Shown piece by piece: positions 47,401-59,400 of a DNA stretch of 64,000 nucleotides; the stretch's first letter is position 1, and every line of letters starts with the position of its first letter. The position numbers and the translations under genes were made by a program. This stretch comes from Leucophora obtusa (Eukaryota > Arthropoda > Insecta > Diptera > Anthomyiidae): the NCBI GenBank assembly GCA_949987735.1, contig OX465295.1, positions 364,252,376 to 364,316,375 on the forward strand. Reading direction: 5' to 3'. Under the pieces are notes generated by a model, which saw only the letters and a program-made list of their open reading frames with translations, was not told the DNA's origin and ran no database searches.

Positions 47401-50400
47401 ATGTTTGGATCTGAAATTCGAATGGGTTAAAATGGGACTTGTGTCAAAATTTTCTATAAAATGATAATAGAAAATCGAAAATATAGTCCATATGGGCGAT
47501 AGGTCCAAATATGTACCGATCCTATTTTGAATCAATAGGCTTTGTCCTTGGGACTGACCATGTGAGTCAGCGAACCAAATTTCATTGAAATATCTTCGTA
47601 TTTGCTACCTGCAGCGTGAAAACAAGCCAATTTGGGAGGGGGGACCTTTATATGGGCAATAGGTCTAAACATGGACCGATTTTAAGCAAAATCAATAGGC
47701 TTTGTCCTGGGCCAACATAGGTCGGTGTACCAAATTTTATCTTAATATTTGCGACCTGTAGAGTGCGCCAAAGAATGCATGGCCAGGTGGGTCTAGGTTC
47801 AATATTTTTTGGTGTTACAAACATCAGCACAAACTTATTATGTCCACGTAGTGGTGTAGGGTATAAAAATGCGTATTATTTTTCAAAATTTTGGGTTCGT
47901 TCGTAAATGCAGTAAATTTGTGCAACACTGTGGCAGTTATGCCAAGTTTTATTGCTGATGCGTGATCAGCTGTTGCAGATGCTTTGCTACTGCTCAACAA
48001 CTGCACAGAGATTGCTTTTTAGAACGTTTTGCAAAAAATAAAAAACATGTTCGCAATAACATTAACAAATATTATTGAAAATCTTGATGGTAAAAATGAC
48101 AATTTTTTGTTAAGTTATAGTAAAAAGAGAATTAAAAGAAAGATGAAATGACTTTTGATTATTAAAAATCCAAAAAATGATAAAAAATAAACATTATTTA
48201 AATTTGTATTAAGAATTTTTATATAATAACACTTCCATTATGTACCAACGTCTAGTTTTCTTTTTGAATTAAATGATTTTAACATAAAAATTTAGAACGC
48301 GCACTATTGCATCAGAAATTAAAATGATGCGATAGTTGCAGAAATTTGCGGTAGCACTGCCAATTGTTTGCATAAAAAAACATTTGACGTAATTCAGTGC
48401 TATCAAGTGATGCATTTTTGAACGTTTTACTTTTATTATGCCGCAGTGATGTGTAACTACTGCATTTACGAACGTACCCTTTGTTCTTGCAAACAGGAAA
48501 GACAATTTGTTTCGGGGGGCGTTACCACTCATCAGTATCCTGCGCATTTTATAATAAATATAACATAATTTTTTAAAAATTTCATAAACCCAATAAATAG
48601 TTTCATAAAAATTGTGAAGCTTTTTCATAGAATTTAAGAATTTCTTCATTCATTTTGTGAAGAAACCTTCATTAGTTTAATGAAAATTGTCATTGAAACT
48701 CGTCCAATAAAATTCTCCCTGTGCAGTAGACAGCCCATACATAGTATGTTTAACAGTTGCTTTCAGCTTGAGGCTACGTTACACAAGAACTTTAAATTAA
48801 AACAAAAACAAATTAAGAAAAATACACAATTATACCACTTAAAGCCCTAAAAACAAGGACAGACAGTTAATAAAGAGAAACCTCCAACAATAAGTTGAAA
48901 AAAAAATAATAAATACATGGAAGCTGTTAAGTAAAAAAATGAACTGAAATGAAGTGGGTGTGGGGGTAAAAATGTATATGAAGTACTTAAGTTTGTAACT
49001 GAAAAAAGTGGCCTCATTTATATAGTAAATACAGTAAGATGTTGGCGATATTATGTTGCAGTATTATTAATTTTTTATAAACTACATCACTACATGCAGA
49101 GTGCATAATAAGTTTGTGCGGATGTTTGTAAATACCGCAAATATTGGTAAGAATCACTTTCTAACTCGATTTAGCGAAGTTCGACCGTTCGTCCGTCTGT
49201 CCCTGTAAACCTTCTAATCAAACTACGGAGATTTGGCACATGAGCTTATCTTGGCCCAAGGATCAAAACCTTTTAAAATTGGTTAGAATCTTTCTATATT
49301 CAGAAAGGTCATATCTAATTTGGGCTAAAACGGTATTTAGACAGACAAAACGTAGATGTCTATATTATATACGAATAGAACGATAAATCATGCCTTCAAA
49401 TTAAAAGTATTTGTACTCTAGTTCTCGGTATTTCCTTAAATTAACTTTTTCGGAAATTTTGTTAAGATTTTTCACTATATTTATTGCAGCTGCGCCCATA
49501 TATTACGGATCAGTTTACTTCACAAAATTTGGTCCGTTTCCCAAAATATGACCCAAGTCATACTATGGTGTAGGATATCTCATGGTCGGGCTTGCCCGTC
49601 TATAAATTTTATACTTGTGTTTTTCTTCAAAGGAGTGTGGGGAAAGTAGGTTGTTTAGATGTATATAATAAATTTAAGTAAAAAAAAAAAATAAAAAAAA
49701 TCGATGTGAAAATATACATATTTAGTTAAAATGCATCTTATTGTTATCAAGAAAATAAAAAAGAAATTGTATACAAAACAAAATTGTATTTAACACATTT
49801 TATATTGCAGAATACTAAAAGATTTAAATCATGTTAGAATGGTAAAACAATACAATGAACACACAGCAATAGCAAATGGTTGAACTAGTTTCAAAAAGTA
49901 ACAATTTTTGGACAAGTACTGTTTACAAAACTAGTTTTCAAAATTATTATTCTAAACGAGTTGTGCACTAATTACACTGAGAGAATTATCTCCGTAATAT
50001 TAATGAATTTCTGCATAAGACCAAAGAAGTTTCACTGAAACTCGGCCATTGAAATTTTTCAATGAATGGAATTTTTCATAAAACGTGAAATATTTCATAT
50101 TATTTATTAAAAGTTTCATACACTCAATGCAATAGTTTCATTGAAACTATGGAATCAAAGTTTTCAGATTTCCTTTTCCTCTAATGAAATATTAAGTCGA
50201 GTTAGAGCCTTTCTGTATTAAGCATTAAATTTATTTACGAAAAATTGGAAAAGAACAGCATATTCGTTCTTACACTTAGAGCATTTCTTTTAACTTTTAC
50301 ATTCATATTTGTTGGGTAATATGAAGTTTATAAAAGTAGATTCAAATAAAATAAAAACAATTTGAATTATAAAAAAATGTTTATGAAACTATATGTATCA

Positions 50401-53400
50401 TTGCGGTTTGGCTCAAGGGGTAAGGCGATGAACTTCTAAACCAAAGGACTTGGTTCGAATCGTGGCTGGTGTTGAAACAAAACAAAGTTGCTTTGAATTT
50501 TATTAAAATTAAAGAAAATTAAAGAGAAATAAAAATATAAACAAAGAGAAAGGTAAAAAAAAGCAAACTATTTTTATTTAGTTTTTATTAAACATATTTT
50601 CCCTCAAAAAATATTCGCTGTTTCGATGAAATATCGAATCTATAAATCAACAATTTTTCGGATCTGTATCACCTTGCAAGCTACATAGGAAAATATCCTC
50701 ATTCTTGGTATTATATCGAACTCGATATCGATGAAATTTTACGAGAAAATGATTCAGGTTCGATACAAGCTCGACATATTTTTCAACAGCTACAAATAAC
50801 AAAATTTTTAGTTATTTTAAATATAAATAACTTTGTTGTATTTCTAACTGCAAATACCTTTAACTGTAATTTTCAGTAGATTCTACCGACCAACTTTTTT
50901 GAGTGTACTATCGAAAATAAATGTTGATTTTTCTAGTACGAAATATACAAACAAATGACAAAAATAAGGTATTTTTCCATTATCTATATCAAAAAAATTT
51001 AAAATTTATTCAAGTATCTCATAAATATTTTCGAAAGGATGAATGTCTCATATCGAACTCTTATTTCATGTAAATTTTTTAGTAAATGCAAAATATAAAA
51101 AAAACACTGAAATGCCAAACGGACTTATATCACTTTCAAAATAAGTATTCATATGTATAATATTAAAAAGAATTATAATAAAACGAACTGTAATGAACTC
51201 TTAGATTAAGAATCTTGTAATTTTTTAGAAATTTTCTATCTTTTGTTAAAATTTAGTTAATATATTTTATGTTAATTTAATAGTAATTTGCTTATAAACA
51301 AAAGTTTATAAAAAACTGGTGCATTCATTAAGCGTAAAAATTATTGAATAAATTTTGTTAAAATTATAGAAACCTCGAATTTAAAACATTAAACCATATG
51401 TGCGTAACTGTGAAATCAGTTTTGATGTTCATAATTCAGCTAGATTGAACAAATTAGCGCTACCCTACGGGAAATTTTAACAAACTGTCACCGAACTGGC
51501 CCCTTTATATGAAATAGACTGGTCACTTTTACATGGCGTTGTCATAGGAGGTGGAAATTGACCCCTTGTGACATGTCACAAGACAAATCCTAGGACAGGT
51601 TACTGAACTCTCAATTTCAGAGACCTGTCCTGGGATTTGTCTTGTGACATGTCACAAGGGGTCAATTTCCACCTCCTATGACAACGCCATGTAAAAGTGA
51701 CCAGTCTATTTCATATAAAGGGGCCAGTTCGGTGACAGTTTGTTAAAATTTCCCGTAGGGTATCTATACAAAGATTGTTTGTTTGCAAAAACAATTGAAA
51801 ATGAAAATTTGTTAATAGTAAAAGATAAAACACAATAAAAAAAAACATACAATGAGGGTATTCACAATTCATGATAGTAGTAAATTAGCATTTATCGTAA
51901 ATTTGACAACTTTCTATGGGTTAAACTTCAAAAATTATGCTATTTAACAACGTGCTAACGTTAGCGCTTAAACTGTGAATTCCTTCAATGTTAGTTTACG
52001 TTTAAATCATTTTTGTGATTTTTTTTTTAAACATTTACTATTTCGTTGTTTGCCTTTTTTCACAACCACTAATCCAATCCAATTTAAACCAAAAACCACC
52101 CACTTAAATTTAATCGTTAAGCGGAAATCTCTCTTCTATACCATTGCAGACATTTGTACCTACGTTCAATAACGTTTATAGTGGCAAATCGTTGAACGAC
52201 ATAGTTGTATTAAAACTGCTTTAACCAGTTAAGAAAAAAAAACTGTTGTCTATCTTGAACATTAATTTAATTTGAAATGCATTAAAATGCTATTGTGAAA
52301 CATTGTGGTACCTCCACGTTACATTTATGTAAACATTTTTTTTTTTTTTTTTTAAACTAGCTCAGTTCAGGCTTTTAAAAGGCTTAAATTTTGAATCAGG
52401 GTTGGAAACCATTCATACGGTTAGTAATAATGGATAACGTTATTTTAAAATTAGGTATTTCGTTAGGGTCTTTTGAGATTATCGGTATTTAAGGTCCTTT
52501 TTGACAAATTTAAGCACGGTCATTTTGTGAATCCTTGTGTGTGTGTGTGTGTAAACAATAGCAATTAGCTGTCGAATAAAGCTGCAAGTCAATTTTTCAT
52601 TTCGTTACGATATTTTGAGATTAATAGTATTTTAATTTATTTCGTTAGTGTATTTTAACGTTAACGGTATTTTAACTAATAACGTTTAATTTTAACTAAT
52701 AACGTTAGGGTATTTTAAGAGTGACGGTATTTTTTGTTATTTCGTTTGTGATGTTTTAAGCTTAAGTCATTTGAAAGGGTGTTGATAATTTACAGTGTGT
52801 GTTTACCAACCATGATTTAAATGCAAACATTAAAATATTGCATAAAAATCTTTCAGGTATTTAAAAATATGAAATCCATTTTAACTTTTTGTTTTCCTTA
52901 AAAATACAATTCTTCAAAACACTTTAAAATTAACTCAAAGAATTTTGCCTGTTGAATCAACTGGGGTATATTTTCCCAAAGTAACCAGAAAAAAGAAGGA
53001 AACTGCAAGTCTCTGAAATCGCTCAAACAATATCGAAATATTTTCAGTGATTTTTGCCAACGATGGAAGACGCAAAAATCGACTGATAATTTCATAATTC
53101 GTACGTTTTGAACCTAAATATGGCCACTATAATTCTCTAGGAAATATAAGAAAATCAAGTTCTAGAAAGCTATTATCCAGCAGAAATTCGGAAGCGGTAA
53201 ATTTGATTATTGCTTCTTTTCTACTTTCTCTAATGCTTATTAAGATTTATTGCCTGCAGTAGTGTTTTAGCATCAAATAAAGGCAATGAGAAAATTTTCA
53301 TGTTAAACCAGGCACCCTTTGTTTTCATAAATTTTTTTAATTTTTCTTTTCGAAAACAAAATTTAAAAAATATCGGTACTGATATTTTCAGGAAACTTGA

Positions 53401-56400
53401 GAATTATTTTCATCAAACCAAATAAAACGTTTTAAAACTATCAATATCAGATACCTCATTACAATTATAAATTTTGTAAAAATTCTTAAAACAACATTCA
53501 TATGGATACATTTCTGCATCCAATGAACTATACTACTTTTGCTTTATTAAAAAAAATTTTTTTCGCGATTTTTTTTTTGCAATCTTACCAGCTAATTTTG
53601 GTATAGGATATATGTAAATTATGAATTTTAAAAAACCGCACTTAAAAAATTGCAAAATAATGACGAAACGCGAAAAAAGCTTTATGGTACAAAAAATGAA
53701 TTAAAAAGTCTAATCAGCAATTTACATTCTGCAAACAAATACAGTAATGCAAAAATGTTTCTTTTCAGAAAATTTTTTTCGAGAATTTTTTTTTTTTGCA
53801 AACTAACCACCAAACTTTGAAATGAGATATTCGGTATTATAGTACCTAAATTATGAATTTAAAAAATCCGCACTTAAAAAATTGCAAAATAATGGCGGAA
53901 CGTGAAAAAAAGGTTTATGGTACAAAAAATAAATTAAAAAACTCAGTCAGCGATTTACATTTCGCAAACAAATATTTTTATGCAAATTTTGATCCTTTTT
54001 GCAAAATTTTTTTTCGCCAAATTTTTTGCATACCAACCACCAAACTTCGGTATAAGATATGGGTATTATAAGTCCCAAATTTATGAATTTCAAAAAACCG
54101 AACGCAAAAATTTTGAAACTTAACCCTCTAATGCTCTTTCTTCTGATTACAATAATATTTAAACCATATATTTGGCGTTGAAAATCTACTATGGAACAAA
54201 TATTAAAATATTAATTTATCGCTTTATTTAGGCGATAGAGCACGACAAAGGTTGAAGACGTATCTTGAAACCCAGTAGTCAAATAATTTCGATTTTTGCT
54301 GTAAATAACACTATAAATAAAATAAAATTACGTACCGAAAATTGTTGATCAATTGTTGTTATATCAAAAGTTATGGCGATTTTCGCTTTTTGAAAATTAC
54401 GAAATTTGGCGAATTTGGCACTAGTTCTTGTTCTGTTTACTACTACCTCTAAGTATATACAGTAGTGGACTAAAGTGGATACATATTTGAATATTTTTAA
54501 ATCTGTACTAATAACTTTTGTTCAATTTGTGATATCCAAGTGTAGTTTTTCCTATTTTTGAAGTGGCCAGGTCAGAGCCCCGATTTGAATCCCATCGAAA
54601 ATTGGTGGGCAATTGTCAAAAGAAGACTCTCCCAATGCGAACGAGCACCGACCAACTTAGATGATCTTTGGTCAGGAGTTTCAGCGGCTAATATTCCACC
54701 TCAAACTATTAAAAATCTCGCGGAAAGCATGCCTTCTCGCATAAAATCTGTTTTAAAGCACAAAGGACTTTGGACAAAATATTAAAGAAAGAACTTGCCG
54801 AAAATTTCAAATATGAACAATACTGAATAAAAGCGTTCACAATTTGCAATTATTTTTTTATTGACTTCTTAATGATATTGTCTACTGTATTTATGTTTTT
54901 ATTGAAGAAGAATGTTTTAATTTTATGCTTTAAAAAAATCATTTAAGTTTCTATAATAAAATAAAAATTATAACAAATTTCGAAAAATGTTGAATTAATG
55001 TATCCACTTTAGTCCACTACTGTAATCTCTGTTTAATTTCAAGAAAATCTGTTGGCTAGTTATTGAGTTAGAGAGATATTTGTAAAACGTATCCTGAAAA
55101 GTTTTTAACTGATTTTACAATTAGAGACTCTAAACTAGCTTTGTTATTATCGGTAATGTACGCCAGATCGTAAATGTATTTTTGGCAATTTTTCAAATAT
55201 TTTTTTCTGTTTTAAAAAGTTAATTTTTTCAAATTTTATAAATTTTCACTTTACATGCTTCTCGCTTGAAACCCGTTCCTTATACAAAAAAGTTTAAAGG
55301 CAAAAAAAGTAGGCAGTTAAGTTTTCTATGGATATAATACAACTTGTTTAATAAAATATTGTTATTTAGCCAAAAACTATTTAAAATCTGAAGACCGCCT
55401 TTTGGCGGCCTTGGGCATTAGAGGGTGAATCAGCGATTAACATTCTGCCAGCAAATATATTGATGCAAAACTATTCCTTTTTGGAAAATTTTTTTTTAGT
55501 GATTTTTTTTTTGTTTTTGCAATCTAACCAGATAATTTTGGTATAGGAATATGAATTAAAAAAAAAAACAGCACTTAAAAAATTGCAAAATAATGGCGGA
55601 ACGCGAAAAAAGCTTAATGGTATAAAAAATTAATTAAAAAACCTAATCAGCAATTTACATTCTGCAAACGAATACATTGATGCAAAAATTTTTCTTTTCT
55701 GAAAATTTTTTTCGCGATTTTTTTTTTTGCAAACTAACCACGAAACTTAGATTAAATTTTAAAAATCCACACAAAAAAATTGCAAAATAATTTCGCGGAA
55801 CGCGAAAAAAAGCTTTATGGTACGAAAAATAAATTAAAAAACTCAGCGATTTACATTCTGCAAACGAATATGTTGATGCAAAAATTTTGCAAAATTTTTT
55901 TGGCGAAATTTCTTGCATACTAACCACCAAACTTCGGCATAAGATATGGGAGTTATAGTCCCAAGGTTACAAATTTTAAAAAACCGCACTCAAAAAATTG
56001 CAAAATAATGGCGGAATGCGAAAAAAAGCCTGATACAAAGAATTAATTAAGAAACCTAACAAGCAATTTACATTCTGCAAAAATTTACATTGATGCAAAA
56101 TTTTTTCTTTTTGCAAATTTTTTTTGCCAATTTTTTGCAAACTAATTACCCAACTTTGGTATGAGATATGGGTATTATGGTCCCTAAGTTATGAATTTTT
56201 AAAATCCGCACTTAAAAAATACGAAAAAGGTTTTATGGTGCAAAAATTTAATTAGAAAACTTATACAGCGATTTCATTCCGAAAATTAATAATATTGATG
56301 CAAATACCAATCTATTGGCAAACATTTTAGCAAAAACAAAAAAATATATTTGCAATAAATATTTGTATGTACACTTAAAATAATACGTCAGTAGAAAAAT

Positions 56401-59400
56401 CTGTCAAACCGGTTTCAAATCGATACGACTAATTTTTAACAAATTTTTAGTTGAAACACTTATTTAAGCAAAGATTTTAGTTATCTTCATTTAACACAAT
56501 ACTAAATACTACTAGAATCCCCGAGTGCTTTCAAAATCTACACACAAGCTGCCTTACTTTACCCAGGGTATGGCCGCATTGCAATGGTTCAGAAGCCAAT
56601 ATACTTCGTAAGTACACACAAGTATAGAGTTTCATGTAAGTTAGACAAAATTTTTTAAAAATTTCAAATATTTTCAGTTTCATATACAATTGTTATACAC
56701 AAATATTCCATGGCTCATATGAATAAAAAATAGATATTACTAATAGGGGGAAATACAGGGTTTTTTTAAGCAATTACTTCACAAATCTAGTCTACTTGGG
56801 AGTAGACTAGAAATTTAATTTTTTAATTTTCGTTTACATTTCATGCTATTCTAACAGCCAATTGTTAAATTTGGAGTTAAAAGCCATTCCTAAGCCCAAA
56901 GTAATTACTTCGAAGTAATTGCTAAGTTTTATTCATATGACCCCATATGGGATTTACAAATACCGAAATCCCGGAATTGTTCTTGGAAAAATCCCGTGAT
57001 TTCCGCTTGTACCACCTGTGAAAGTGCCCTGCCATCGCGTTTGTATTTTTCGGACTGAGTAGAGGTAGAGAAGTGTTGCCAAAGAGCAAATTTTGTTTTT
57101 GAATTATTTTTCTTATTATAATTAGTTTAATTTATTTTGGCTTGTTCTGTTCTTAAGAAAATGTTAACTCAGTTTCACCAAATATCTAGTTAAAGCAGAG
57201 ATTTATAATATAGAAATGTGACGTCGATTACTTTTTAAAGAAACTGTAGATGTTGCTAAAATGGGATTTCAACTTCGGTTTGGTGAGATTTTTGAGGAGA
57301 AGGATTTGGTTATTTAACAAATTATGGAGGATTTTGCTACTTTAGGCCGGAAATCAGAAGAATTTTAGTCTGTTAGAGTATTTCAAAAATTCTCCAAAAT
57401 ATTTGAATTATTGAATAAATGTTATCAATATTTATTAATTTTGAAATAATGAAAAGCAACCAAGCTCAATAATTAATCAAAAAATCTTCTATTTTCAAAA
57501 TACTGAAATTGCTACATGCAAAGGACTCAGAAAAACTAAGGGGGTTATTTTGTAATACGCAACGCCTTGCTTTGCGTTGTTTTCCATACAAATTGTTTTT
57601 TTAACAATAACAATTTACACACAAATCAACGCAACGCAAGGCGTTGCGGTTTACAAAATAACCCACTAAATTTTGGGGGTTTCATTTAACCTCGTGTGTA
57701 CCTTCCGAATCGGGTAAACTCGACTTATGCAAACTTATTGTTCAAAATAGTTTACAAGCCCTAGAACTTGCAACTACTAGATTTACAACTAACCAAAAAC
57801 TAGTAGTTTTTGAAAACTACTATTATTTACTTTTCAAATTCCATACAAATATTGGAGTAAATAAAAAAGATCTTTCACGAAAATTGTGTAGAATTTTTTC
57901 TCTCGCAAATTTAATGTACAAGACTATTATTTTGAAAAAGTGACATTGCCTTTCTTATAATAAAAAATTGTTTACTTTCACAATTTTAACAAAGTTCGAG
58001 TGAAAAATTAAGTATATTGTGTAAAATATTCAATTTTGTTTGCTTTGCTGAGCCATTTAGCTTCTATTTTTTTTTTGTAAATTGAGTTTTTGTTTAAATT
58101 AAAACTAATTGGGTATAAAATTGGGATTTAAATTTTCAAAGTTTGAATGAGCTAAAACTTTTCGGGCAACACTGCACTGGAAAGAATAAAGCTAAGAAAA
58201 CAAAGTTTCAATTCCTTTCAGAAAATTTCAAAATATTTGAACACCAACCGACATTAAATGAAACTAAATTTATATAGATCAAATTTTTTTAAAGAAACTG
58301 CATGATTTTACTGTCCTTATTTGGAAAGTTTTAGCAAAGCTATGTAATTCTAGACTATGATATATTTGTTGTGTCCTAATTACTTATTTTTATTAATTAT
58401 TAACTTCGTGTTGTGAAGTCTAGTTTTTAATGTTTAACTTAATAATTTTCTGGCAATGTAAAATAAAATCGTAAGTTTTAGCCTGTGATATTACTATTAA
58501 AAAATCTTTATTAAACGTAAACATTATCTTATAATAATTCTTAATTTTTTAACGTTTAAAAAACACTTTGTATTTTGTTTTTGACAAAGTTTAATCAATA
58601 AGAATTACTGAAGAAATTTGAAATAAGCCAAAGATACGTCCAGTTGAAAAGATGAAATAAATTGTTTTTTATTTTATTTAGTCATCAGATAATTGACCAA
58701 ATCAGCTCAAAGGAAATTCCTTACAAACAATGAAAACTTTGCGTTTAAATAATTGGGAGACACTGTATTACATTATTTGAATATTTTTCTTTATAAAAAT
58801 AATCAGACGAATTCGTTAAAACATTTGTGTGATATACAAAAACTTAAAAACATTTTTCTTTACAATTGTTTAGCTGCATCCGTTCTACATGTGTCCTAAC
58901 AAATGTTTTTGGAAAAAATTCGAAACAAAAACGTTTTTAGATTAGTGTTTTTTATACAAATTTGTTAACGAATTCATATGATTATTTGTGCAAAACACCT
59001 CGTGTTTCTGTTTGCACCAATATTAAAAAAAAAATAATCTTACCAATTAACTATCTGTTTTTATAAAAAGAATCCGACGAATTAGTTAAAACATTTGTGT
59101 GGAAAACACAAACTTAAAAATATTTTTCTTTACAATTCTTTTGCCGCATCTGTTCTACATAAGCTGTGTTTTCGACTTAAATATATCCGTTAACTCAGAA
59201 AAAAACACAAAGTACACAGAAACGTGTTTCAGACAAAAAATAACACATTACTTTTCCTATGCACGTTATCTTTCAACGCGGATAATTATCAACGTTGAAA
59301 TCTCAACGTTTATACATTTTCACATCTAACATAACTTCACCGCGTTTCTTCGTAAAAACTTTTCCTGGCAAACTTTCGATTATAAATTTGTTATACTTTA

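Larger units (their letters stand above)
47169..48723. mobile_element. Probable TIR element 'CACTGAGAGAATT' containing R1 and a nested MITE
   Basis: Left 'CACTGAGAGAATTATC' matches the complement of the right end 'AAAATTCTCCCTGTG'. Repeated 'TTTCATTGAAACT'-type words occur near both ends. A left-end relative starts at 49976. Confidence 0.5.
54123..55426. mobile_element. TIR element 'ACCCTCTAATG' copy 2, split by Tc1
   Basis: Same ends and inner sequence as the 45540 copy once 54460-55024 is removed. It cuts a satellite monomer in two. Confidence 0.85.
53560..56310. repeat. Satellite-like array of about 200-230 bp monomers
   Basis: At least seven monomers, each with 'AAAAAATTGCAAAATAATGG', 'GCGGAACGCGAAAAAA', 'TTTACATTCTGCAAACAAAT', 'TTGATGCAAAA', 'CAAACTAACCACCAAACTT'. 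Starts of the first word lie near 53645, 53876, 55576, 55777 and 55992. The array is split at about 54120-55427 by a transposon. Confidence 0.8.

Noticed and set aside
48269..48649. 126-residue minus-strand frame
   Set aside because: Spans the right end of a TIR element and repeat words; no conserved motif.
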